From an uncultured Alphaproteobacteria bacterium (GTDB taxonomy: Bacteria; Pseudomonadota; Alphaproteobacteria; HIMB59), in assembly GCA_902521485.1 (NCBI GenBank), contig CABYRQ010000001.1:310001-374000 (forward strand): 64,000 nt of DNA, read 5' to 3'. This document shows, one piece after another, positions 51,848 to 60,458 of the stretch (position 1 is its first letter; each line of letters opens with the position of its first letter). Made by a program: the position numbers and the translations under genes. The notes under the pieces were generated by a model. It did not search any database. It was given only the letters and a program-made list of their open reading frames with translations, and was not told where the DNA came from.

Positions 51848-54617
51848 AGACTCTATTACTCTTCCAAAGACTGGATTTTCAATGAAAGCTGACTTGCCTA
51901 AAAAAGAGCCAGGAATTCTTGATGAATGGCTTAAAAATGACATATATAAAAAATTAAGAGAACAATCCAATTCTAAAGAAAAATTCATTCTTCACGACGG
52001 ACCTCCTTATGCAAATGGCCATCTTCATATGGGTCATGCTCTCAATAAAATTTTAAAAGATATAATTGTAAAATATCAACAACTTCTTAATAAAAACTCT
52101 ATTTATGTTCCTGGATGGGATTGTCACGGACTACCTATTGAATGGAAAATAGAGGAGGAATACAGATCTAAAAAGAAAAATAAAGACGATGTACCTGTGA
52201 TTGAATTTAGAAAACAGTGTAGGGACTTTGCTAATAAGTGGATATCTATTCAAAAAAAAGAATTCCAAAGATTGGGAGTAATTGGCGATTGGGATAACCC
52301 ATACACAACCATGCATTTTCATGCAGAGGCACAAATAGTGAGAGAACTAGGAAAGTTTCTCAAAAATGGTGGTATTTATAAAGGACACAGACCTGTTTTA
52401 TGGTCTGTCATAGAAAAAACAGCTCTAGCAGATGCAGAAGTTGAATATCATGATCATAAATCAACAACAATATATGCTTGTTTTCCAATTTCAAAAACTG
52501 ATAACAATAAATTAAAAGATCACTCTATTGTTATTTGGACAACTACTCCTTGGACAATACCAGGTAACAGAGCTCTAGCAGTTCATAACGAAATTGAATA
52601 CAAATCTTTAAATTTTAAAATTAATGATGGAAACAAAAACGTTATTGTAGCTAGCAATTTGTTTGAGTCATTTATTAAAGAAAATAAAATTGAAGAATAC
52701 AAAGTTAATTTTTCTATTAAAGGTCATGAATTAACTAATACTTTTTGTAAACACACTTTATACGACTCTGGATATAATTTCGAAGTTCCTATTCTTCATG
52801 GTGATTTCGTAACTACTGAACAAGGTACGGGCATAGTTCATATTTGTCCAGTACATGGAATGGATGATTTTATCTTGGGAAAACAACATGATTTAGAATT
52901 ACCCATGACAATAAATGAAAGTGGAATATATTATGATCATATTCCTGTATTTAATGGCCAACACATCTTTAAAGTTGATCAAAATGTTTGTGATGAAATA
53001 AAAAAAAACAAAAACCTTATATCACAAGGTATTTTGGTTCATAGCTATCCTCACTCTTGGAGATCTAAAGCACCCTTGGTATATAAAAATACATCACAAT
53101 GGTTTATCTCAATGGATACAAACAATTTAAGAACAAAAGCACTTAAAGCTATTGATGAAACTGATTTTTTCCCAAAACAAGGACAAAAAAGATTAAGAAG
53201 CATGATACAGGACCGTCCGGATTGGTGTGTGTCGAGACAAAGAGTTTGGGGGGTGCCTTTACCAATATTTGTCAACAAAAAAACAGGTGAACCTCTTCGC
53301 GATCAAAATATTATTGAAAAAATTGCAAAGATTTATGAATTAGAGGGTGGTGATGCCTGGTTTAATTCCGAACCCTCAAGATTTTTATTACCTGAATATG
53401 ACCCAAATGATTTTGAACAAGTAAAAGATGTCGTTGAAGTTTGGTTTGATAGTGGTTCAACCCATTCTTATGTTTTAGAAGCTAGAGAAGATCTTCACTG
53501 GCCAGCATCGATGTATTTAGAGGGTTCAGACCAACATAGAGGTTGGTTTCACTCCTCATTACTTGAGTCATGCGGTACAAGAGATAAGGCACCTTTTGAA
53601 AGTATTTTATCACATGGCTTTGTTGTGGATGGTAAAGGTAGAAAAATGTCTAAGTCAGTTGGAAACGTTATTTCCCCAGATGAAATAATCAATAAATACG
53701 GCGCAGATATATTGCGTATTTGGGTTGTTGCATCAGATTATTCTGAGGATCTTAAAATTGACAATCAGATTATCAACTACCAAATAGACTCTTATAGAAA
53801 AATAAGAAACACATTAAGATTCCTTTTAGGAAATCTTAATAACTTTAATAAACAAAATTTAGCTGTCCCAGAAGAAATGCCTGAATTAGAAAGATACATC
53901 TTAACGCGAATTTCAAGCCTTAATGAAAAACTTAAAGAATTAGTTTCAAAACATGATTACCATGCTATTTACACTGCTTTACTAAATTTCTGTACTCTCG
54001 AGCTATCAGCATTTTATTTTGATATTAGAAAGGACTCCTTATATTGTGATGATATAAAAAGTTTAAAAAGAAGATCAGCTTCAACATGTTTACATATAAT
54101 ATTTGAGTTTCTAACAAAATGGCTTTCACCGATTGTTTCATTTACATGTGAGGAAGCATGGAAGTCTAGGAGTTATAATAACGAAGAAAGTATTTTATTA
54201 CAAAATGTTAAAGATGATGAATTTACTTATAAGGATATTTCGCTTGAAAAAGTTTTTGAAGAATTAAAAAGAGTAAGAAAAAGTGTCACCTCCGCCTTAG
54301 AGCTAAAAAGAAATGAAAAATTAATTGGCTCAAGCCTTCAAGCCAAAGTAATTTTATTTTTATCTGAATATACAAAAAAAATAATTGCAGATTTAGATTT
54401 GGCTGAGATGTGTATTGTCAGCAATGTTGAAACACACGATATTTCAAATAGGTCAAAGGAATCAATCAATATTGAAGATGAGGAAATATTTGTAGAGATA
54501 AAATTAGCTGATGGAAAAAAATGTGAGCGATGTTGGGCTGTACTGCAAGAAGTATTATCCAGTAAAAATAATTTATGCAATCGATGTGAAGATGTTTGGA
54601 AATCTTTTCAACAATAA
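51837..54617 (+). CDS. ileS: isoleucyl-tRNA synthetase
   Basis: Class-I aminoacyl-tRNA synthetase, 926 residues, normal length. The HIGH motif is GHLHMGHA (61-68) and the KMSKS motif is GRKMSKSVGN (about 601-610). The editing (CP1) domain is at about 190-400 with IWTTTPWTIPGNRA, and the C-terminal zinc-binding end carries CERCW and CNRCEDVW. It overlaps ribF by 11 bases and lspA by 26. This is the usual ribF-ileS-lspA order. Confidence 0.98.
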   Translation: MEIKDSITLPKTGFSMKADLPKKEPGILDEWLKNDIYKKLREQSNSKEKFILHDGPPYANGHLHMGHALNKILKDIIVKYQQLLNKNSIYVPGWDCHGLPIEWKIEEEYRSKKKNKDDVPVIEFRKQCRDFANKWISIQKKEFQRLGVIGDWDNPYTTMHFHAEAQIVRELGKFLKNGGIYKGHRPVLWSVIEKTALADAEVEYHDHKSTTIYACFPISKTDNNKLKDHSIVIWTTTPWTIPGNRALAVHNEIEYKSLNFKINDGNKNVIVASNLFESFIKENKIEEYKVNFSIKGHELTNTFCKHTLYDSGYNFEVPILHGDFVTTEQGTGIVHICPVHGMDDFILGKQHDLELPMTINESGIYYDHIPVFNGQHIFKVDQNVCDEIKKNKNLISQGILVHSYPHSWRSKAPLVYKNTSQWFISMDTNNLRTKALKAIDETDFFPKQGQKRLRSMIQDRPDWCVSRQRVWGVPLPIFVNKKTGEPLRDQNIIEKIAKIYELEGGDAWFNSEPSRFLLPEYDPNDFEQVKDVVEVWFDSGSTHSYVLEAREDLHWPASMYLEGSDQHRGWFHSSLLESCGTRDKAPFESILSHGFVVDGKGRKMSKSVGNVISPDEIINKYGADILRIWVVASDYSEDLKIDNQIINYQIDSYRKIRNTLRFLLGNLNNFNKQNLAVPEEMPELERYILTRISSLNEKLKELVSKHDYHAIYTALLNFCTLELSAFYFDIRKDSLYCDDIKSLKRRSASTCLHIIFEFLTKWLSPIVSFTCEEAWKSRSYNNEESILLQNVKDDEFTYKDISLEKVFEELKRVRKSVTSALELKRNEKLIGSSLQAKVILFLSEYTKKIIADLDLAEMCIVSNVETHDISNRSKESINIEDEEIFVEIKLADGKKCERCWAVLQEVLSSKNNLCNRCEDVWKSFQQ

Positions 54618-55077
54618 GTTTAACTTAAGTTTAATTTATTTATTTTTATCTCTCGTGATCTTAGATCAACTCACGAAATACCTAGTTATAGAAAATTTTG
54701 ATCTATATGACTCAGTAAAACTCCTGCCATTAGTCAATTTAACATTTGTTGTAAATTATGGTTTTGCTTTTGGGTTTTTAAATAACCCCTCTATTAATCA
54801 AATATTAGTCTCAATAGTAATATTAATGATAATTTTATATTTTCTATATCTGCTTTTAAAAACTCAAGATAAAATATTCAAATTATCACTTGTCTTAATC
54901 TTATCTGGAGCGATCGGTAATTTTATTGACAGAATTATTAGGGGTTTTGTTATTGATTTTATTGACGTATATATAGATGTATTTCACTGGCCAGCATTCA
55001 ATATTGCTGATAGCTGTATAACAATTGGATTTGTGATATTGATGATAAATATTTTATTTTTAAACAAAAAATTATGA
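54592..55077 (+). CDS. lspA: lipoprotein signal peptidase
   Basis: Aspartic protease that cleaves prolipoproteins, 161 residues, four helices. The start is ATG 54592 inside the end of ileS, giving MFGNLFNNKF; a longer upstream frame is not needed. LSLVILDQLTKYLV and VNYGFAFGFL come first, then the two catalytic aspartates in AIGNFIDRIIRG and WPAFNIADSCITIG. It is needed for maturation of the lipoproteins in this window. It overlaps the next lipoprotein gene by four bases. Confidence 0.95.
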   Translation: MFGNLFNNKFNLSLIYLFLSLVILDQLTKYLVIENFDLYDSVKLLPLVNLTFVVNYGFAFGFLNNPSINQILVSIVILMIILYFLYLLLKTQDKIFKLSLVLILSGAIGNFIDRIIRGFVIDFIDVYIDVFHWPAFNIADSCITIGFVILMINILFLNKKL

Positions 55078-55385
55078 AAAATTTTTTAATAATTACATTA
55101 ACTATATTTGTAATTTCTTGCCAAAGAGAAATAAATAATCAGGCAGGTATGGGTTATAATAAAACTTTGATTATTCCTCCAACAAATGACCTCCCATTAC
55201 CAGGCTCAACAGATAAAATTAATAATTTTGAAAAAAATGATAATTCTATTATTAATTCAATTCTTGACCAAACTCAGGCAAAAGATGTTAACCCAGCAAT
55301 TATAGATAAGATAGACGCTGATAGTGGATACAAGACAGATGAGAATTTATTTCAAAAATTATTTAAGGGAAAAAGCAAAAGATAA
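55074..55385 (+). CDS. lipoprotein, DUF3035-like
   Basis: A 103-residue lipoprotein: signal MKNFLIITLTIFVISCQR with lipobox VISC, Cys at about 16, then a Pro/Asp-containing tail (IIPPTNDLPLPGS) and a Lys-rich end (FKGKSKR). The position right after lspA, the short length, and the PP-x-DLPLPG block match the DUF3035 lipoproteins of alphaproteobacteria. Its function is unknown. It overlaps lspA by four bases. Confidence 0.85.
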   Translation: MKNFLIITLTIFVISCQREINNQAGMGYNKTLIIPPTNDLPLPGSTDKINNFEKNDNSIINSILDQTQAKDVNPAIIDKIDADSGYKTDENLFQKLFKGKSKR

Positions 55386-55411
55386 ATTTTTATTCTTTTC
55401 AGGAGACCAAA

Positions 55412-56569
55412 TTGTTAGTCAAAAATAATTCGAAAAAATTAAAATTTAACTTTAATAAGAATGTCAAATACTCAATTAAAGAATTTCTTTCATTAGATAT
55501 GTTTAATCCCATTAATCAAAAAAATTATTTTGATAGATATAATTTAAATTTATTTGAAAAAAAAAAATTTAGAACCCATGTATTTGGCATGGGTGGATCT
55601 TCATTAAGCACAAAATTACTAACGCAGTTTTTAGATCCTTATTCATTAGGTAAAAATCTTTTTATATTTGATAATCCTTCACCAGTTAAAATAAAAAACT
55701 CATTACTAGATTTACAGATTAATAAAAATGACAAATTTATATTTATCTCTAAATCTGGAAATACTATAGAAATTAAATATTTCTTACACATGGTAATTAA
55801 AATATTAAATAAAAAAAAAGTCTCAGATATATATAAAAAATTTATTTTTATTACTGAAAATAGTGAAAATTATATGAAGAAATATGCAAAAAAAAATAAT
55901 ATTTTATGTTTTGATCATGATCCAAATATTGGAGGAAGATTTAGTATATTTTCAATTACGGCTATTTTACCATTACTATTAATTGGATTTCCATTATCTA
56001 AAATTTTAAACTCATTTAAAAAAGCTAAATCATTAATAAAAAAAAATCACTCTAAATTATCCAAAGAAATTTTTTCGTCCATTGGATTTGAAAAAAAATT
56101 TAAATTAAATATTTTAGTAGGTTTGAGTTATCATGATAAAATTAACACAGTAAATGAATGGTATAGACAAATATTTGCTGAGAGTTTAGGTAAAAACAGC
56201 AATGCAAAAAATTACATTTCTTCCTATGGTTCTATAGACCAACATAGCCAATTTCAACTTTATATAGATGGGCCCAATGATAAGCATTTCAATTTTTTTA
56301 AAATATCTACTCCAAAAAATAGTATTTCCTCTAATTCTAATCTCATCAAAGGTTATAATTTAATGAGCGCACTAGAAGAGGGAGCTATAAAAACTTTGCA
56401 ACAAAAAAAATTTTTAGTGTCACAAATCTCAATTAAAGATGATTTCAATGATTATTGTTACTTATTGATATATTTAATCTTTGATGTCTACTTAAGGTCA
56501 ATATATGAAAAAATTAATTTTCTTGATCAACCGGCTGTTGAAATTTTAAAAAAAAATACAAAAGCATAA
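55412..56569 (+). CDS. pgi: glucose-6-phosphate isomerase, short form
   Basis: Interconverts glucose- and fructose-6-phosphate, 385 residues, much shorter than E. coli Pgi (549) but similar to the short form I know from SAR11-type bacteria. SIS-fold landmarks are FGMGGSSLSTKLL, IFISKSGNTIEIKYF (SKSGxT), GGRFSIFSITAILPLLL and SYGSIDQHSQFQLYIDGPND, the last holding the catalytic Glu/His region. The start is TTG 55412 preceded by AGGAGA. Very Lys/Asn/Phe-rich. Its end is followed after one base by the next gene. Confidence 0.9.
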   Translation: MLVKNNSKKLKFNFNKNVKYSIKEFLSLDMFNPINQKNYFDRYNLNLFEKKKFRTHVFGMGGSSLSTKLLTQFLDPYSLGKNLFIFDNPSPVKIKNSLLDLQINKNDKFIFISKSGNTIEIKYFLHMVIKILNKKKVSDIYKKFIFITENSENYMKKYAKKNNILCFDHDPNIGGRFSIFSITAILPLLLIGFPLSKILNSFKKAKSLIKKNHSKLSKEIFSSIGFEKKFKLNILVGLSYHDKINTVNEWYRQIFAESLGKNSNAKNYISSYGSIDQHSQFQLYIDGPNDKHFNFFKISTPKNSISSNSNLIKGYNLMSALEEGAIKTLQQKKFLVSQISIKDDFNDYCYLLIYLIFDVYLRSIYEKINFLDQPAVEILKKNTKA

Positions 56570-56570
56570 A

Positions 56571-56864
56571 GTGATAAATAATTTAATAAATTTTTTTGGT
56601 GCAAATTCTAAATTACATCTAATAAAAATATTTATAATTTTTGGACTAGCAGGATCTCTTTCAGTTGTTTTATCAGAACCATTACTTCAATTAGTATCAA
56701 TAGAAAAATTTATTTCAAATAAATTTTTCTATTGGTTAATTAGATTAATAATAATTTTTCCCATATATCAATTTGTACTAATTGGTGTTGCTTTGCTATT
56801 TGGAGAATTTAGATATTTTAAAAAATTTTTTATAAAATTTATTAATTATTTCAAAATTTATTAA
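56571..56864 (+). CDS. small membrane protein, DUF6787-like
   Basis: A 97-residue membrane protein with two to three helices, one at about 20-37 (IFIIFGLAGSLSVVLSEP) and one at about 57-76, and a LFGEFRYFKKFFIKFI tail with the GxxxFF-x4 feature. The layout resembles the DUF6787 proteins. The start is a GTG, one base after the pgi stop. Its end overlaps rsmD by four bases. Function unknown. Confidence 0.7.
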   Translation: MINNLINFFGANSKLHLIKIFIIFGLAGSLSVVLSEPLLQLVSIEKFISNKFFYWLIRLIIIFPIYQFVLIGVALLFGEFRYFKKFFIKFINYFKIY

Positions 56865-57388
56865 GTTCTAAAAAAAAATAAATTTTTATTTTTGTATTGC
56901 TTTTTTAATATGAGATTATCTAAGTTTATTAAATTTGAACTTTCCAATATGACTAAGATATTTGATTGAATATTCATCAATATTTTTTTTTGAATTAATT
57001 CAAAATCATGATCATACGGAGGATCGATATAAATTACATGACAATAATTTAAAATATCTATTTTTTGTTTATAAGGATCATAATTAGTTATTTCATAATT
57101 TATCTCGTTAATTTTTTTTAGAAACCTTTCAATTTTATTAGTATGTTTTTTTTCGATATCGTTAAATATTACTTTTTTTACACCCCTAGATAACGCTTCT
57201 ATACCAATTGAACCTGTTCCTGCAAACAAATCACACAATGTAACTTGATTGAGGTCTACATTCAGATCATTATTATGTAATAATAAATTGAATATATCCT
57301 CTCTAATTCTTGTTAAGGTTGGTCTGTAATCGTTTTTAGACTCAACTAATATCTTTCTCCCCTTATATTTACCGCTAATAACTTTCAT
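56861..57388 (-). CDS. rsmD: 16S rRNA (guanine-N2) methyltransferase RsmD
   Basis: Methylates 16S rRNA at G966, 175 residues from the ATG at 57388. An upstream start inside the pseudouridine synthase is possible but MKVISGKYKGRKI is the normal beginning. SAM motif FAGTGSIGIEALSRGVKK and the catalytic NPPY-type motif, read here IYIDPPYDHDF, identify it. Length fits (about 180-200). It overlaps the upstream pseudouridine synthase by 14 bases on the same strand. Confidence 0.93.
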   Translation of the reverse strand: MKVISGKYKGRKILVESKNDYRPTLTRIREDIFNLLLHNNDLNVDLNQVTLCDLFAGTGSIGIEALSRGVKKVIFNDIEKKHTNKIERFLKKINEINYEITNYDPYKQKIDILNYCHVIYIDPPYDHDFELIQKKILMNIQSNILVILESSNLINLDNLILKKQYKNKNLFFFRT

Positions 57389-58061
57389 TAACCTGCACTT
57401 CTTTGTATTCACCATAGGTTATAGATTTTAATAGAAAACGACCGTAAGAGATCCTTTTAAGCTTTTCTACTTTTAAATTGAATAATGAACAAATATTTCT
57501 TATTTCTCTATTTTTTCCCTCAGTAAGATTAAATCTCAGTACATGTTTGTTTATATTAGAGTGAACTAATTTTACATTGGGTTTTTTATATATTTCTTTT
57601 CCATAAATTTTTTTATTTATTGATTGAAGCTTATTTTGATCAAAATTACCAATTACGTTAACAAGATAAGATCTTTTAATATTTGATTTAGGAAGTTCCA
57701 TATATCTTTTAAAAGAGGTCTCTTTTGTAAATAGTAATAAACCCTCAGAATTAAAATCTAGTCTACCAATATAGTGATACTGGTGATATTTCTTAGGAAG
57801 AAAGTCATAAACAATTTTTCTATCTTTTTCATCTTTTTTGGATGTGATACAACCTCTCGGTTTATGAAATAGTATTATATTAAGTTTATTCGATTTAAGT
57901 TTTTCAATCTCAAAAATATCTTTATCAGTTACTGATATAAATGGTCTTGTTTCAATATTACCATTTAAAGTTACTTTTTTATCTTTTATTAAACTTTCTG
58001 CTTGGTTTCTCGAAATTTTAAATTGAATTGATAATTTTTTACTAAAAGTTATTTTTTGCAT
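57375..58061 (-). CDS. RsuA/RluB-family rRNA pseudouridine synthase
   Basis: A 228-residue enzyme. It has an N-terminal S4 RNA-binding domain (residues about 1-55: ISRNQAESLIKDKKVTLNG) and the catalytic domain with YIGRLDFNSEGLLLFT, where Asp is the catalytic residue. ILFHKPRGCITS is the typical first motif and GKNREIRNICSLFNLKVEKL a later one. It modifies uridine in 16S or 23S rRNA; which position cannot be said. It overlaps the amidotransferase gene by 20 bases. Confidence 0.92.
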   Translation of the reverse strand: MQKITFSKKLSIQFKISRNQAESLIKDKKVTLNGNIETRPFISVTDKDIFEIEKLKSNKLNIILFHKPRGCITSKKDEKDRKIVYDFLPKKYHQYHYIGRLDFNSEGLLLFTKETSFKRYMELPKSNIKRSYLVNVIGNFDQNKLQSINKKIYGKEIYKKPNVKLVHSNINKHVLRFNLTEGKNREIRNICSLFNLKVEKLKRISYGRFLLKSITYGEYKEVQVNESY

Positions 58062-58749
58062 GATCTGTAAACAGCTTTATTATACTTCTATCAAACTCTG
58101 TTATTAAAAATTCAGGATGCCATTGAACACCCATACATAATGGATGTTGATTATGATGAAAAGCTTCAATTAGATTATCAGGCGCATAAGCATCTACTAT
58201 TAAATTTTGACCAATTTTATTAATGCCCTGATGATGAGCGCTATTAACAAAAATTTTTTGACTATTTTTAAATATCTTAAGATTAGATCCATCACCTAAA
58301 AATATTTCATGACTAGTCTCATCTCTTGGATTGGGTTGTTCGTGTTCAATAAATGACTCAATATCTTGGATTAAACTACCACCAAAAAATACATTAAGAA
58401 GTTGGCACCCTCCACATATTCCCAAAATAGGTTTATTATAGGGAAAATATTTTTCTAATATTTCAAATTCAAATTTAGTCCTATCTTTAATGGTTTGAAT
58501 TTTATCTGAATGAGTATTTTCACCGTAATATTTTGGATCAATATCAAAGTCCCCTCCTGAGATGAGTAATCCATCTAAAAAATCTATATTTTCTATAGTC
58601 TCTGTTATAGGAAGTATTATTGGCGTACACCCAAACTGATATAAACAGTCTGAATAATGGCGTCTTAAAGCAAACCAAGGATATTTAGAATATGTGTTTT
58701 CTTTTTCCTTATAATCAGTTGTAATACCAATGACTGGGGATCTATTCAC
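58042..58749 (-). CDS. class-I glutamine amidotransferase-like (gamma-glutamyl-GABA hydrolase type)
   Basis: A 235-residue enzyme from GTG 58749 (a TTG at 58758 would run into tadA). The nucleophile Cys is in GICGGCQLLNVFFGG, and the catalytic His/Glu in GVQWHPEF. The N-terminal SPVIGITTDY and HHQGINKIGQNL segments are those of the peptidase-C26/PuuD group that hydrolyses gamma-glutamyl amides. Its start is one base from that of the divergent TadA-like gene. Other gamma-glutamyl substrates are possible. Confidence 0.88.
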   Translation of the reverse strand: MNRSPVIGITTDYKEKENTYSKYPWFALRRHYSDCLYQFGCTPIILPITETIENIDFLDGLLISGGDFDIDPKYYGENTHSDKIQTIKDRTKFEFEILEKYFPYNKPILGICGGCQLLNVFFGGSLIQDIESFIEHEQPNPRDETSHEIFLGDGSNLKIFKNSQKIFVNSAHHQGINKIGQNLIVDAYAPDNLIEAFHHNQHPLCMGVQWHPEFLITEFDRSIIKLFTDHAKNNF

Positions 58750-58750
58750 A

Positions 58751-59176
58751 ATGAACAACTTAACAAATTTTATACGTATTGTACTTAGTCAAAGTAAATT
58801 AGCTATGGAAAAAGGTGAGATTCCTATAGCATCCGTAATAGTTGACCCGATCGATGAGAGAATTGTTGCTAGATCTTTCAATCAAGAAATTGCTTCAAAT
58901 GATCCAACAGCACATGCAGAGATTTTATGTATAAGAAAGGCATGTAAAAAATTAAATCAGAAGAGATTAGATGGTCTCATAATGATATCTTATTTAGAAC
59001 CATGTCATATGTGCAAAGAGGTTATAAAATCCTCAAGGTTATCTGAGGTTTATTACTTATTTAAAAATGAAAATCCCAGTAGAAAAACTATATCGAAGGT
59101 AGAGTATAAATTAATTAAAAATAATGAAGAAAATTTAATAAAAAAATTTTTTAAGAATAAGAGAATTAAATATTAG
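58751..59176 (+). CDS. TadA-like nucleoside/tRNA deaminase
   Basis: A zinc-dependent deaminase, 141 residues, start at ATG 58751 (a TTG further up lies in the neighbour). The zinc/catalytic motifs are TAHAEILCIRKACKKL (HAE) and SYLEPCHMCKEVI (PCxxC). Length and motifs fit TadA, which makes inosine in tRNA-Arg; the substitution of the usual TLEPCxMC by YLEPCHMC is minor. It is divergent from the amidotransferase with one base between starts, and its end overlaps purD by 11 bases. Confidence 0.85.
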   Translation: MNNLTNFIRIVLSQSKLAMEKGEIPIASVIVDPIDERIVARSFNQEIASNDPTAHAEILCIRKACKKLNQKRLDGLIMISYLEPCHMCKEVIKSSRLSEVYYLFKNENPSRKTISKVEYKLIKNNEENLIKKFFKNKRIKY

Positions 59177-60428
59177 CTCCAATATCAGATCTGTAATATT
59201 TTTCAGTCCAGTCGATAATATCTGCTATTTCATATACTTTATTTCTACATTCAAGATAATTATCTCCACGCACTACGATTGATAGAACTCTACCTCCATT
59301 AGAAAGGACTTTGTTGTTGATTAATTTAGTTGCCGCATGAAAAATATAAAATTCATCGTTATTTTTTAATTCACTCAAATTTCTGATTTCAGTATTTTTA
59401 GGGTAATCCCCTGGATATCCTTTCGTTGCTAAAATTAAACAAATTGATTTTTTATTTTCAAACAATTCAATATTTGCATATTTTAAATTTTTTGTTGCAG
59501 TTGAATGAAGTAAAGATAAAAAATCCGACTTTATTCTAAGAGAAATACTTTGAATTTCAGGATCTCCAAATCTAGTATTGTATTCTAGTAAATATGGTTG
59601 ATTGTGTTCATTGACGATTATCCCAAAAAATATAACACCTTGAAATGCTATGTTGTCATGCTTTAAACCCTCTATAGTTTTTTTTACTATTTGATCCTGA
59701 ATTATCATATCTAGATTATTATCTAAAATAGGGGCAGGGCTGATAGTACCCATTCCTCCAGTATTTGGTCCAGTATCATTATTTCCAACTCTTTTATAGT
59801 CTTGGGCGGAACCAATATTTAAATATTCATTACCATCAGTAATTGTAAAAAAACTTAATTCTTTTCCCTCAATGAATTCTTCAATAACAACTTTATTGTT
59901 TTCTTGATTAAATTCTTTTTTTATAAAAATCTTTTCACAAGCCTCTATTGCTTCATTTGTATTTGTGCATACAAATACCCCTTTACCAGCAGCTAATCCA
60001 TCATATTTTACAACTATGGGCCCACTAAAACTTTCGAGATAGTCTTTTGCTTCATCAAAATCAACAAAAGTTTGAGACTTTGCAGTTGGGATATTGTGAG
60101 ATTGACAAAATTCTTTCATGAACTCCTTGGAAGACTCAAGTTTTGCGCCCTCAGAGTCAGGCCCAAAAACATTTAAACCCTTATTTCTTAGTTCTCCCGC
60201 AAGATTTTCTGATAAATAGTTTTCCGGACCTACAACAACGAGGTCTGGATTAATTTTTATACATTCCTCAACAATATCCTCTTTGGTTGAGATATCTTTG
60301 CACTCCGCAATTTGACTAATTCCATAATTTCCAGGAAAACAAAATACTTTTTCACAAAGATAGGACTTGTGAAGAATTCTACACAAAGCATGTTCTCGGG
60401 CACCAGATCCTACAACTATGACATTCAT
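59166..60428 (-). CDS. purD: phosphoribosylamine-glycine ligase
   Basis: ATP-grasp enzyme of purine synthesis that makes GAR, 420 residues, normal length. Start: VIVVGSGAREHALCRIL and later VVGPENYLSENLAGELRNKGL, both typical. The ATP-grasp region holds VVKYDGLAAGKGVFVC and VIEEFIEGKELSFF, and later GVIFFGIIVNE and YLLEYNTRFGDPEIQ with the magnesium ligands. It is divergent from xseA with a 30-base gap. Confidence 0.98.
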   Translation of the reverse strand: MNVIVVGSGAREHALCRILHKSYLCEKVFCFPGNYGISQIAECKDISTKEDIVEECIKINPDLVVVGPENYLSENLAGELRNKGLNVFGPDSEGAKLESSKEFMKEFCQSHNIPTAKSQTFVDFDEAKDYLESFSGPIVVKYDGLAAGKGVFVCTNTNEAIEACEKIFIKKEFNQENNKVVIEEFIEGKELSFFTITDGNEYLNIGSAQDYKRVGNNDTGPNTGGMGTISPAPILDNNLDMIIQDQIVKKTIEGLKHDNIAFQGVIFFGIIVNEHNQPYLLEYNTRFGDPEIQSISLRIKSDFLSLLHSTATKNLKYANIELFENKKSICLILATKGYPGDYPKNTEIRNLSELKNNDEFYIFHAATKLINNKVLSNGGRVLSIVVRGDNYLECRNKVYEIADIIDWTEKYYRSDIGANI

Positions 60429-60458
60429 TTATATAACATAATAAAGTATATTTATTTT

